Origin: Mycolicibacter virginiensis
GTDB lineage: Bacteria; Actinomycetota; Actinomycetes; Mycobacteriales; Mycobacteriaceae
Reading direction: 5' to 3'
Assembly (NCBI RefSeq): GCF_022374935.2
Contig: NZ_CP092430.2
Location: 3,782,001-3,846,000 of the forward strand
Length of the DNA stretch: 64,000 bases
A program made the position numbers and the translations under genes. Below, one piece after another: positions 1 through 7,280 of the stretch. The first letter of the stretch is position 1. Each line of letters starts with the position of its first letter. Below the pieces are notes generated by a model that was given only the letters and a program-made list of their open reading frames with translations, was not told the origin of the DNA and made no database searches.

Positions 1-142
1 CGTTACGCGGTACCGCCTTTGCATAACCACTCCACAGAATGCGGAATAACATCCACTCTCACGGAAACTCCACCCGTTTAGGCCAGCCTTTCTTAACCAT
101 CGCGTTGGTTTTACTTCAGATCGTTTAGTTACCGTCCCTTCG

Positions 143-170
143 GCGCCGGAAGTCAGCCGGCGCTGTTTTA
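143..170 (+). terminator. Hairpin with T-rich tail in the whiB3 leader
   Basis: GCGCCGG at 143-149 pairs with CCGGCGC at 157-163, and the stem is followed by TGTTTTA. It lies 78 bases before the whiB3 ATG. It may end transcription from a gene left of the window, or act as an attenuator in a long whiB3 leader. The rest of bases 1-142 is comparatively AT-rich and contains no gene I can support. Confidence 0.45.
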
Positions 171-247
171 CGCGCACCACCTGAGATACCGCTCGACAAG
201 CCGCATCCCAAAGATCCGGCCCCAACAGCGTTTTGAGAGGGGTTCCC

Positions 248-538
248 ATGCCACAGGTTGAGCAATTGCCCGGCCGCAACGCGGACGTATGGGATTGGCA
301 GCTCCGGGGAGCATGTCGAGGGGTCGACTCATCGGTGTTCTTCCCGCCCGACGGCGAGCGCGGCCGCGCCCGGGCCCAGCGCGAGCAGAACGCCAAGAAG
401 TGGTGCCGCAGTTGCCCGGTGCTGGAGCAGTGCCGGACGCACGCACTCGCCGTAGGTGAGCCCTATGGCATCTGGGGCGGCATGTCCGAAGCCGAGCGGC
501 ACGCCGCGTTGCGCTGCAACCTGCGCCCCAGCGGCTGA
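248..538 (+). CDS. whiB3: WhiB3 redox-sensing transcriptional regulator
   Basis: WhiB-family [4Fe-4S] regulator of 96 residues. The cluster ligands are C23, C53, C56 and C62, the same spacing as M. tuberculosis WhiB3, and the family signature GVWGG appears as GIWGG at 74-78. The basic segment near residues 38-51 and the C-terminal tail are the usual DNA- and sigma-factor-interaction regions. In the family it senses NO/O2 and redox state and controls lipid and virulence genes. I chose ATG 248 over the in-frame TTG 233 because GAGAGGGG at 235-242 is well spaced before it and the start residues MPQ-EQLPG match WhiB3. The neighbouring groEL1/groES genes confirm the whiB3 locus. The C-terminal end is shorter and different from the M. 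tuberculosis protein (about 102 residues). Confidence 0.95.
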   Translation: MPQVEQLPGRNADVWDWQLRGACRGVDSSVFFPPDGERGRARAQREQNAKKWCRSCPVLEQCRTHALAVGEPYGIWGGMSEAERHAALRCNLRPSG

Positions 539-551
539 TTACTTCCCGACC

Positions 552-575
552 GGCCGCGGCGTCACATCCGCGGCC
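552..575. other. Perfect 8-bp inverted repeat downstream of whiB3
   Basis: GGCCGCGG (552-559) and CCGCGGCC (568-575) flank an 8-base spacer, starting 14 bases after the whiB3 stop. It probably folds in the whiB3 3' end, just ahead of the stronger hairpin at 591-614. Confidence 0.45.
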
Positions 576-590
576 CGTGGGCACCCTGAG

Positions 591-614
591 CAGCCCCCGG
601 TTAGCCGGGGGCTG
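591..614 (+). terminator. Strong hairpin downstream of whiB3
   Basis: CAGCCCCCGG and CCGGGGGCTG form a perfect 10-bp stem around a TTAG loop. The U-tract is poor (TTCGCTC), as is common for mycobacterial terminators. It is the best candidate for the whiB3 terminator. Confidence 0.6.
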
Positions 615-782
615 TTCGCTCACTCCACCCCCGGCGGCACGACCGTTACGTGCAGCAACGGTCGCTTCGCTGGGTTGAGCGCGGATCGCTCGGTTCTGGC
701 GCCCACCGGCCAGTTGCGCCATTACGCTTCTCTTTCGGCAGCCCGCGGGGGTTGCGAGGGCAAGAAGAGCAAGGAGAGCGCC

Positions 783-1094
783 GTGAAAAAGCACCTGCTA
801 TTCGCCACCATCGCAGCAGGGTTCGCCGTGGGCTTGATCGGCGCACCCATCGCGAGCGCAGACGACGAGGGATTCCTCAACGAACTGCGGTCCAATGGGT
901 TTCCGGGCCTGACGCTGGGAGACCAGCAGTTGCCCGACGGCGTGGTGGTGGCCAACGGTTGGATGGCCTGCAACCGACTGCGTCTGGGCGAGAAGCCCGA
1001 ACAGACGCTGGCCCAGGTGAACCCGAACGATGCCGACAAGGGCCGCATGCTGATCAATGCCGCGCAGCATCACCTGTGCCCCGACACCCTCTGA
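783..1094 (+). CDS. Secreted DUF732-family protein
   Basis: Small exported protein of 103 residues. It has a short basic start (MKK), a hydrophobic stretch and an A-S-A-like signal peptidase site around residue 25, followed by a DUF732-like domain with two conserved cysteines (WMACN near the middle and HHLCPDTL at the end) that probably form a disulfide. DUF732 proteins are common, uncharacterised secreted proteins of mycobacteria. GTG at 783 is preceded by AAGGAGAG, a good ribosome binding site. After the TGA the same frame stays open for 38 more codons (see findings). Function unknown; family assignment fairly secure. Confidence 0.8.
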   Translation: MKKHLLFATIAAGFAVGLIGAPIASADDEGFLNELRSNGFPGLTLGDQQLPDGVVVANGWMACNRLRLGEKPEQTLAQVNPNDADKGRMLINAAQHHLCPDTL

Positions 1095-1194
1095 CAGCGT
1101 CCAAGCCGTACGCGCGGTGACATCGCAAGACAGGGCTGTCTGGCGGCCAGCAGCGGACTGTTCCAGAGCGTGTTCGACTCTGCGCTGCCGTTCT

Positions 1195-2082
1195 TCAACG
1201 ACTTCTACTGATCGCCTCCACGGTGACGCCCGCGGCTTTCTCCAACACTTTGACGATGGAGGTGAAGTCGGACTCGGGGCCCCGTTCCCGCAGCGTGGAC
1301 TCCCACATGGCGGCCACTGTGTCGGCCAGTTCCCGCGGCAGGCCGAGCACTTGCGCTTCGTCGAGGTAGAGCCGGATGTCCTTGACCATCAGGCCGGTGG
1401 CGAACCCGTAGTCGAAGGTGCGCGGCAGCACGGCTTTGGGGAACTTGTCTCGGCTGGCGTGTGTTCCTCCCGAGCCGGCATTGAGTACGTCGAGCATCAC
1501 CTGCGGATCGAGGCCGGCCTTGACGCCCATCACCATGACCTCGGCGGTGGCGGCCAGTGTGGTGGCCGCCATCAGGTTGTTCACCAGTTTCATCGTCTGT
1601 GCCGTACCGGGCTTCTCGTCGACGAAGAACGGGCGTCCGAGTTCGCGCAACACCGGCCCGGCGGTCTCGAACGCTGCCCGCGGCCCCGACACCATGATGG
1701 CCAGGGTGCCCTGCTTGGCCCCGCCGACGCCGCCACTGACCGGTGCGTCCAGCGCCGCGATCCCGTTGGCAGCCAGAGTGACGTGATTGCGCTGCGCCAC
1801 TGCACTTCCCACCGTCGACAGGTCGATGAACAGCGTGACCTTCGTGCCGGCGGCCACCTCGTCGGTCACCGCCGCCGACGCCTGTGGTGACGGCAGACTG
1901 GCCAACACGATCTCGGCACGATCGGCGACCTCCCGCGGCGAAGACGTGCCCTGTGCGCCGAACCCCATTGCGCGCTCGACCACTTCACGACGGCTGTCGC
2001 AGACCACCAGCTCGTGGCCGGCATCGACCAGCCGACTGGCCATGGGAGACCCCATGTTGCCTAGGCCGATGAAGCCGATCAC
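1195..2082 (-). CDS. NAD(P)-dependent beta-hydroxyacid dehydrogenase (3-hydroxyisobutyrate dehydrogenase family)
   Basis: Soluble oxidoreductase of 295 residues. The N-terminal Rossmann fold carries GLGNMG at 6-11. The substrate motif DAPVSGG is at 112-118, and the catalytic lysine is K165 in MKLVNN. The C-terminal half is the all-helical dimerisation domain of this family, and the length is typical. It overlaps the upstream gene by 4 bases (GTGA), so the two are translationally coupled. Family members oxidise 3-hydroxyisobutyrate, tartronate semialdehyde and similar acids. The actual substrate cannot be read from the sequence; the carboxymuconolactone-type partner hints at catabolism of a small organic acid. 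Confidence 0.85.
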   Translation of the reverse strand: MIGFIGLGNMGSPMASRLVDAGHELVVCDSRREVVERAMGFGAQGTSSPREVADRAEIVLASLPSPQASAAVTDEVAAGTKVTLFIDLSTVGSAVAQRNHVTLAANGIAALDAPVSGGVGGAKQGTLAIMVSGPRAAFETAGPVLRELGRPFFVDEKPGTAQTMKLVNNLMAATTLAATAEVMVMGVKAGLDPQVMLDVLNAGSGGTHASRDKFPKAVLPRTFDYGFATGLMVKDIRLYLDEAQVLGLPRELADTVAAMWESTLRERGPESDFTSIVKVLEKAAGVTVEAISRSR

Positions 2083-2459
2083 TGCTGCTTCTCGTACTCG
2101 ACGAACACCTCACGAGCGATCCGGAAGCTGTCCACCGCGGCCGGGACGCCGGCGTAGATCGCCACCTGCATGAAGACCTCGCGGATCTCGTCACGTGTGA
2201 CGCCGTTGGTGAGCGCGCCCTTGACGTGGGTGCGCAGTTCGTTGGGCCGGTTGAGCGTCGCGATCATGGCCAGGTTGAGCATGCTGCGGATCTTGTGCGA
2301 CAGGCCGTCACGCCCCCATACCGCGCCCCAGCAATACTCCGTGACCAGGTCCTGGAACGGTTTCGAGAAGTCGTCTCCGTGCTCGGCGTTGGCGACATAG
2401 GCACTGCCCAGCACCTCGGTGCGGATCTCCCGACCGCGGTCGTAGGTCTGTTGATCCAT
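2079..2459 (-). CDS. Carboxymuconolactone decarboxylase family protein (PcaC-like)
   Basis: Protein of 126 residues matching the all-helical CMD/AhpD fold. It has the PcaC-like core with SKIRSMLNLAM-type and ELRTHVKGALTNGVT-type segments near residues 57-91. No CxxC redox pair is present, so it resembles 4-carboxymuconolactone decarboxylase more than AhpD peroxidase. It is the first gene of a two-gene operon with the dehydrogenase at 1195-2082, with a 4-base overlap. ATG 2459 is preceded by AAGGAGAA, a strong ribosome binding site. A protocatechuate pathway is not otherwise visible here, so the enzymatic role is inferred only at family level. Confidence 0.8.
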   Translation of the reverse strand: MDQQTYDRGREIRTEVLGSAYVANAEHGDDFSKPFQDLVTEYCWGAVWGRDGLSHKIRSMLNLAMIATLNRPNELRTHVKGALTNGVTRDEIREVFMQVAIYAGVPAAVDSFRIAREVFVEYEKQQ

Positions 2460-2502
2460 GGGATTCTCCTTCTCGCAGCGGTGAGAATATTAGACTTCAA
2501 AA

Positions 2503-2521
2503 ATGAGAATGTGATATTCAT
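2503..2521. promoter_or_regulatory. Imperfect palindrome in a divergent promoter region
   Basis: ATGAGAAT-GTG-ATATTCAT matches its reverse complement at 6 of 8 positions per arm. It lies in an AT-rich 87-bp gap between the divergent CMD gene and the PE-PPE gene. A second GAGAATATT lies at 2483-2491. The arrangement suits a repressor that controls both directions. No cognate regulator gene is adjacent. Confidence 0.4.
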
Positions 2522-2546
2522 ATGCCATACACAGCGGGGGGTTCTC

Positions 2547-3554
2547 ATGGCTCAGGTGATACTGCGCAGGGGCAGAAGTGCTAAAACTGTCGGCCGCCTG
2601 GCCACCGTCGGCATGGTTCTCGCTGCGTCCGGCGCGGCGATCATCCAACCCGTCGGGATCCTGCTCGCCGAGGCGGCCCTGCTGGCCACCACCGGTCCCC
2701 TTGCTGGCAGCCAGACCGCACTGATCCTCGGCGGAACCGGCCAGCCGACGCCGTCACCGGAGTATGCACGCTCCGCAGAAGAGCTGTACCTCAACGCGCT
2801 GGGCTTCAACGGCGGCTCGACCGGCTCGATGGTCTGCCACATGGACGGCACCGACCCGTGCAGTGCCCCGCTACAGGTGCTGACGACACCCGAGCTGTTC
2901 CAGCAGAGCAGCCTTGCCGACGCAACAGCGCTCGTCCTGGCCGTGGAGAAGGAATTCGACGCAAACCCAGGAGCATTCGACGCCGACCACCCGCTGACAA
3001 TCTTCGGCTACTCGCAGAGCGCCACCGCCGGGTCGATGGCCATGGCCCAACTCGCCGCGTACGGAATCCCCAGCGATGCACTGCATTTCGTATTCATCGG
3101 CAATCCCTCCAACCCGGACGGCGTCTGGCAACACCTGGAAGCTGCCATGGACGCGACACTGGGCACCCAGTTCACCGACGCCTTCCTCAGCTTCACCGGT
3201 ATGGATGACAGCATCGGCAGCTCTACCCCGAATGACCTGTACCCCACCACCATCTACAGCCTGCCCACCGACCCGGTGGCCAACTTCGTGGACTCCTACG
3301 CCGAAAACGGCCTGTGGGGCGCGCTGCTGAACATCTTCGGGCCGCACGTGGAGTACTTGGGTCTGACCCCAGAGCAGATCGCCGACGCCACCACCATCAC
3401 CGATGGCCTGCTGACCTACGTCAACATCAACGACGACGACATCAACGGCTTCGACGCCTGGCTCAACGCGCTGTTGTTCAACGGGGTCGCAAACAGCGAT
3501 CCGCTCCAGAGCCTGTGGGACTCGCTGGTGCTGCTGTTCACCAATTCGTACTGA
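2547..3554 (+). CDS. Secreted PE-PPE domain serine hydrolase
   Basis: Protein of 335 residues with an N-terminal hydrophobic signal segment (about 17-45) followed by a PE-PPE domain (pfam08237, alpha/beta-hydrolase fold). Domain landmarks are ALILGGTGQPTPSPEY (58-73) and the nucleophile elbow GYSQSA (154-159), with S156 as the predicted nucleophile. In the family this domain has esterase or cutinase-like activity, and it usually follows a PE domain; here it follows a signal peptide instead. ATG 2547 was chosen over much earlier in-frame starts because a GGGGGG purine run lies at 2535-2541 and the signal peptide starts there. A second protein of this type lies at 55304-56746. Substrate unknown; acyl esters of envelope lipids are plausible. 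Confidence 0.85.
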   Translation: MAQVILRRGRSAKTVGRLATVGMVLAASGAAIIQPVGILLAEAALLATTGPLAGSQTALILGGTGQPTPSPEYARSAEELYLNALGFNGGSTGSMVCHMDGTDPCSAPLQVLTTPELFQQSSLADATALVLAVEKEFDANPGAFDADHPLTIFGYSQSATAGSMAMAQLAAYGIPSDALHFVFIGNPSNPDGVWQHLEAAMDATLGTQFTDAFLSFTGMDDSIGSSTPNDLYPTTIYSLPTDPVANFVDSYAENGLWGALLNIFGPHVEYLGLTPEQIADATTITDGLLTYVNINDDDINGFDAWLNALLFNGVANSDPLQSLWDSLVLLFTNSY

Positions 3555-3593
3555 GCTCAGCCGGAATTATCCGGCCCGAACTGCGCTGCGCCC

Positions 3594-3881
3594 TCAGCCG
3601 TGCGGCGCCTCGGATATCTTGCTGTCCGGCTTGCCCAGCGTCTTGCAGTAGGTCGACACCGACAGACGGGTCGCCGAGATCTCCAGACTCGATGGGTCGG
3701 CACCGCTCTTGTCTTTGAGCATCTTGGTGATTTCGTCGTCCTGCTTCTTCTCGTCCTGGTCGACGAAATCCTGGCACTTGGTGTCGCCGCCGGTGTTGAT
3801 CACCTGCGAGGCCGAGCACCCACTGGAAAGCAGCACCCCCAGCGCAAGGGCGGCAAACACAACGCTTTTCATCCTCGTCAC
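3594..3881 (-). CDS. Small lipoprotein, HdeA-like
   Basis: Protein of 95 residues with a lipobox LLSSGC ending at C22, so predicted to be diacylglyceryl-modified and anchored outside the membrane. The mature part is charged and helical, with a pair of cysteines (C36 in TKCQDF and C79 in STYCK). This resembles the HdeA-type acid-stress chaperone fold, where the two cysteines form a disulfide; that assignment is by resemblance only. It follows the GlsB-like gene by 3 bases, so the two are cotranscribed. A second ATG at codon 4 could also be the start. Confidence 0.7.
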   Translation of the reverse strand: MTRMKSVVFAALALGVLLSSGCSASQVINTGGDTKCQDFVDQDEKKQDDEITKMLKDKSGADPSSLEISATRLSVSTYCKTLGKPDSKISEAPHG

Positions 3882-3884
3882 CCC

Positions 3885-4184
3885 TTACGCCTCGCGCCCG
3901 AAGAGGCGCAGCAGCCAGAGCAGGATCATCGCACCCAGGATTGCGGTGAACAAGGTGAACCACCAGCCGCCGCTCGCCGTGTCGACGACGAAGCTGAGCA
4001 GGAATCCGCCGATCAACGCTCCGACGACACCCACGACGACGTCGGCGAGCAGCCCATATTTGGTCTTCATGGCCATACCCGCGATCCAGCCGGCAATAGC
4101 GCCGATCACGATGTAGCCGATCCACCCCACACTGGTCAACGTTGTGGAACGGGCCAGGAATTCGGTGGCCGCCACTGCGTTCAT
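3885..4184 (-). CDS. GlsB/YeaQ/YmgE family membrane stress protein
   Basis: Small integral membrane protein of 99 residues with three predicted transmembrane helices. These are GWIGYIVIGAIAGWIAGM near 19-38, a Gly-rich helix near 45-66 and FTLFTAILGAMILLWLL near 76-92. The Gly-rich GxxxGW-type spacing is typical of the transglycosylase-associated YeaQ family, which is linked to acid and general stress in other bacteria. AAGGAGA precedes ATG 4184. It forms a two-gene operon with the lipoprotein immediately downstream, which supports an envelope-stress role. Confidence 0.8.
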   Translation of the reverse strand: MNAVAATEFLARSTTLTSVGWIGYIVIGAIAGWIAGMAMKTKYGLLADVVVGVVGALIGGFLLSFVVDTASGGWWFTLFTAILGAMILLWLLRLFGREA

Positions 4185-4339
4185 GGTGATCTCCTTTTCG
4201 ACACCCTTAGCGCCGCCCCGGTCAGCGCCGCGGGAGATTCATACCCGTTCTACGCGGCGGCTAATCACAATCGCTGACTGCTCACCACTGAGCCGAAAAA
4301 TGAATTGATAACCGATGCAATGGATTCGCTGGATCTGAG

Positions 4340-5305
4340 TTATCCCGAGCCCTTCGGCAGGTGGTAGGCAAACGACTTCTCCTGGCGCTGCTTCATCTTC
4401 TCCAGGCACTGGTGGTGCTTGCGGGCGTGGTAGGCCAGCGGGAAATAGGTGAGCCGGTCGGGCAGCACCCGGTAGGCGATCCGAATGGCGGTGTAGATGC
4501 GGGTGAGCTGGCGTTCCTCGTCGGCGCTCCAGGTGACACCGAGCTTCTCCCGGAGCCGCGGGTCCAGCAGCCCGACCACCGACAGATAGTTGAACCGCAG
4601 GGCCGGTCGTAGCGCGCCTTGCACCAGCGGCGCCAACAGTTTCGGCACCGTGGGCGGCAGCTCGACCTTTCCGGACTGTAGATCGGCGATCAACTGCAGC
4701 GCCTGCGGCGTACCACGCAGGGTGTCGACCATCCGCTCGTAGTAGTCGGCCATCTCCTGCTGCGACTCGGGATAACCACGCATCGGCACGTGCAGCAGTC
4801 GAGCCAGCCGGCGGTTGTCGCGCAGCAGTTCTTCCTTTTCGGCGCCGGTGAATTCGCGGCCGATCATCAAACGCCCCGCCTGGGCATTGATGATGTAGCC
4901 GGTGGCGATCACCCACTGATAGGACTCCGGGTGCAGCGCGCTGATCTGCTTGCCGGTTTCGGCACTTTTCATGGTGATCGGCTTGTGCAGTGCGCGAACA
5001 CGATCACCTTCGGCTTTGGCCTCGGTTCCGCCATAGGTCCAGCGCAGCACCGAGTCGACCGACCGGATCGCCCGGCCGCCCGGGTCACCGTGGAAGGCCG
5101 CGGAGTAGCGGCCGGTGACCTCGGCGATGACCGGATGCATGGCCTGCATCATGAACGCCGCGCCCTCCAGGATCAGGAAGGTCCATCGTCCGGTGTGCTC
5201 GGCGGTCAGCGATTCCGGCGGAATGAGTTCGATCTGCTCGAGGTCGTCGATCTCCTCGAGATCCTGGGCGGGCTGGTGAGCCTCGAGATCGGGTGTAGAA
5301 GTCAT
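4340..5305 (-). CDS. MpaB/latex-clearing-protein-like oxygenase (DUF2236)
   Basis: Protein of 321 residues of the DUF2236 family, which includes fungal MpaB and the heme-b rubber oxygenases of the Lcp type. Family landmarks are an acidic leader, the HPVIAEVTGRYS block, VRALHKPI around residue 126 and HPESYQWVIATGY, in the usual order. Histidines in these blocks are candidate heme ligands, but I cannot assign them confidently. ATG 5305 was chosen because AAGGGG sits 7 bases upstream; an earlier in-frame ATG would add 22 unlikely residues. It is divergent from a TetR gene that probably represses it. Substrate unknown; many mycobacteria carry several paralogues. Confidence 0.8.
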   Translation of the reverse strand: MTSTPDLEAHQPAQDLEEIDDLEQIELIPPESLTAEHTGRWTFLILEGAAFMMQAMHPVIAEVTGRYSAAFHGDPGGRAIRSVDSVLRWTYGGTEAKAEGDRVRALHKPITMKSAETGKQISALHPESYQWVIATGYIINAQAGRLMIGREFTGAEKEELLRDNRRLARLLHVPMRGYPESQQEMADYYERMVDTLRGTPQALQLIADLQSGKVELPPTVPKLLAPLVQGALRPALRFNYLSVVGLLDPRLREKLGVTWSADEERQLTRIYTAIRIAYRVLPDRLTYFPLAYHARKHHQCLEKMKQRQEKSFAYHLPKGSG

Positions 5306-5393
5306 CGGCTTCCCCTTCGTCCCTTGCCATCTGATGCTGGCGCCGACGCTAATGTGCACGTACGGTCGCATACAAGTCGCGTTAGGAGATCAT
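5306..5393. promoter_or_regulatory. Divergent promoter region between MpaB-like and TetR genes
   Basis: This 88-bp gap holds an imperfect inverted repeat around CGTACG (5359-5364), flanked by TGTGCA and GCATACA. That is consistent with a TetR operator covering both start regions. AGGAG at 5382-5386 serves the TetR gene. The operator call is an inference from geometry. Confidence 0.35.
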
Positions 5394-6026
5394 GTGAACG
5401 CACATAGCCCCAGTTCACGGCGTCGCAAGTCACCACAGCAGACGCGTTCCCGTGAGATGGTCGCAAAAATAGTGACGTCGACGGCGTGGCTACTGCATCG
5501 GCATCCGCCCGAGCAGATCACCACCAATCTGATCGCCGAGAAGGCGGATATCAGCAAGGGATCGATCTATCAGTACTTCGCGAACAAGGAGCAGATCATC
5601 GACGCCGCGGTGGAGCGGCTGGCCGCCGAACAGGCGCCCGCGATCGAGGACATGCTGCGGGCGATCACGTTGGACCGGCCGGCCTCAGCGATGGAAGCAT
5701 CGATCGACATCCTCATCGACTACACGATCACCAACCGTCGGCTGATTCGCTACCTCGCCCAACGGCCGGATCATCTGCGCGCGTTCGAGAACGTCTCCGG
5801 GCTCAACGCCACCTTGTTGGCCATGACCACACTGCACATGAGTCACTACCGCAGCCAATACCGCGACGAACTGAGCCCGAGCGCTCTGGCTTGGCTGTTC
5901 TTCAACATGGCCGTGGCAACGACCATGCGCTACATCGAGTCCGACGACCCGATCTCGCTCGACGAACTGCGGGCCGGGCTGAAATTCGCTTCGGCCGGAC
6001 TGCTGGCGCCCAGCCCGTTGGGTTAG
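5394..6026 (+). CDS. TetR-family transcriptional repressor
   Basis: Regulator of 210 residues. The N-terminal TetR DNA-binding domain spans about 18-70, with the helix-turn-helix ITTNLIAEKADISKGSIYQYFANKEQI at about 40-66 showing the family GSIYQYF signature. The C-terminal helices (about 80-205) form the ligand pocket and dimer interface. GTG 5394 follows AGGAG at 5382-5386. It is divergent from the MpaB-like oxygenase, and its stop overlaps the stop of the diiron gene on the other strand (TTAG at 6023-6026). It probably represses the oxygenase and itself; the ligand is unknown. Confidence 0.9.
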   Translation: MNAHSPSSRRRKSPQQTRSREMVAKIVTSTAWLLHRHPPEQITTNLIAEKADISKGSIYQYFANKEQIIDAAVERLAAEQAPAIEDMLRAITLDRPASAMEASIDILIDYTITNRRLIRYLAQRPDHLRAFENVSGLNATLLAMTTLHMSHYRSQYRDELSPSALAWLFFNMAVATTMRYIESDDPISLDELRAGLKFASAGLLAPSPLG

Positions 6027-7123
6027 CTCGAGCCCGCCGCGATCACCTCGTTGACCTCTACGGCCCGCTCGGCCATCTCGGCGTGTGCCCGGTCCAGGGC
6101 TTCGGCTTGGTCCTCGTCGGCTTTCATCAGCGCGTCGATGTTGAATCCGGCCATGTCGAGCACACCCATGTCCCGGAACGCCTTCTGCACCTTGGGCCCC
6201 CACAACCCGATGTCCTTGACGATCGGCACAATGCGGCTGAACAGGTGTGAGCGGAACTGGGTCATCAACGGCGACGCGTCGACCCACTGCGCACACTCGG
6301 TGACGTTCAGGCCGAGGGTCTCAAACACCTCTTCGCCCCGGAACCGGTCGCGCATCAGGTAGCAGGCGTCCACGACGAACTCTTCACGCTCGTCGCGCTC
6401 CGCCTCGGTCAGCGCAGAGTAGTAGTCCTTCAAGGAGATTCGACCGAACGCGACGTGGCGGGCCTCGTCCTGCATGACGTAGGCCAATATCTGCTTGGCC
6501 AGCGAGCCCTCCGCCGACACGTCACGCAGCACGCCGAACGCGGCAAGCGCAAGCCCCTCGATGAGGACTTGCATGCCCAGATAGGGCATATCCCAACGAG
6601 AGTCACGCAGGGTGTCGCCCAACAACGCAGTCAAGTGCTTGTTCACCGGGTAGACCATCTCGGCCTTGTCCTGCAAGAACCGTGAGAACGCCTCGACGTG
6701 GCGGGCCTCGTCCATGGTTTGGGTGGCCGCGTAGAACTTCGCGTCCAGGTCCGGAACGACCTCGACGATCTTGGCCGCGCACACCATCGCCCCCTGCTCG
6801 CCGTGCAGAAACTGCGAGAACTGCCAGGACTGATGGTGCTGGCGCATCTCGGCGCGACGCTTGTCGTCTGCGGCGTCCCACATCGGGCTGCCGAACAGGG
6901 GATGGAAGTCGTCAGGGAGCCCGAGCGGATTCATCGGGTCGACATCTTGGTCCCAATCGATACGCAACTGGGCATCCCACTGCTTGTCCTTGCCCTTTTG
7001 GTACAGCGACAGAAGCCGGGCCCGGCCGTCGTCGTACTCCCAGGTGAAGCACGCGTCGCCGGCACTGGGGACCTGCCAGGAATCGGACGCAGGAACCTGC
7101 GTGTATTTGTCCTTCGTGGTCAT
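6023..7123 (-). CDS. Ferritin-like diiron protein (AurF/R2-like oxygenase)
   Basis: Protein of 366 residues with a four-helix-bundle carboxylate diiron site. Predicted ligands are E109 (HGEQGAM), E139 and H142 (DEARH), E189 (IEGLAL) and E220 and H223 (QDEARH), the complete two-ExxH arrangement of the ferritin-like superfamily. It is longer than ferritin and shorter than a typical R2, and fits the family often labelled ferritin-like or ribonucleotide-reductase-like in actinobacteria; some relatives are N-oxygenases or desaturases. ATG 7123 is preferred to upstream starts because the conserved region begins soon after it. The IS30 element starts 125 bases downstream of this start on the plus strand, so it sits in the gene's upstream region. 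Confidence 0.75.
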   Translation of the reverse strand: MTTKDKYTQVPASDSWQVPSAGDACFTWEYDDGRARLLSLYQKGKDKQWDAQLRIDWDQDVDPMNPLGLPDDFHPLFGSPMWDAADDKRRAEMRQHHQSWQFSQFLHGEQGAMVCAAKIVEVVPDLDAKFYAATQTMDEARHVEAFSRFLQDKAEMVYPVNKHLTALLGDTLRDSRWDMPYLGMQVLIEGLALAAFGVLRDVSAEGSLAKQILAYVMQDEARHVAFGRISLKDYYSALTEAERDEREEFVVDACYLMRDRFRGEEVFETLGLNVTECAQWVDASPLMTQFRSHLFSRIVPIVKDIGLWGPKVQKAFRDMGVLDMAGFNIDALMKADEDQAEALDRAHAEMAERAVEVNEVIAAGSS

Positions 7124-7223
7124 GAGCTGCCGCCTTTTACCGGGTGTGACCAGTGGTCTTATGACGTGTATCACACTGCGCCGCGGGCGGCGGCGCGTCA
7201 AGCATCGGCGCCAAAACCGAACA

Positions 7224-7246
7224 CACGAAAACACCCCCGGCCCAAA
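7224..7246. other. Left half of a terminator hairpin split by the IS element
   Basis: This segment is the reverse complement of 8899-8920, with one bulge and one mismatch. CACGAAAA and CACCCCCGG pair with CCGGGGGTG and TTTTCGTG. Removing the element restores one long stem-loop just after groEL1. Confidence 0.65.
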
Positions 7247-7247
7247 T
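7245..7247. repeat. Target-site duplication AAT, left copy
   Basis: AAT at 7245-7247 matches AAT at 8896-8898 directly outside the two inverted repeats. A 3-bp duplication fits the IS30 family. Confidence 0.65.
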
Positions 7248-7275
7248 GGCGGTTTCTAGGGGTCGTCGCAACACT
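7248..7275 (+). repeat. IS30 left terminal inverted repeat
   Basis: 28-bp arm beginning GGCGGTTTC and ending GGTCGTCGCAACACT. It has five mismatches to the right arm, all in positions 6 and 10-13. Confidence 0.8.
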
Positions 7276-7280
7276 GCTGG

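Noticed and set aside
2226..2546. Longer start for the PE-PPE gene at 2226
   Set aside because: It would run through the CMD gene on the other strand; the ATG at 2547 has a ribosome binding site and begins the signal peptide.
7224..7240. Terminal inverted repeat extending beyond the IS (52-53 bp total symmetry)
   Set aside because: The outer symmetry (CACGAAAA..CACCCCCGG) lies outside the AAT target duplication and fits a pre-existing terminator hairpin better than the element's own end.
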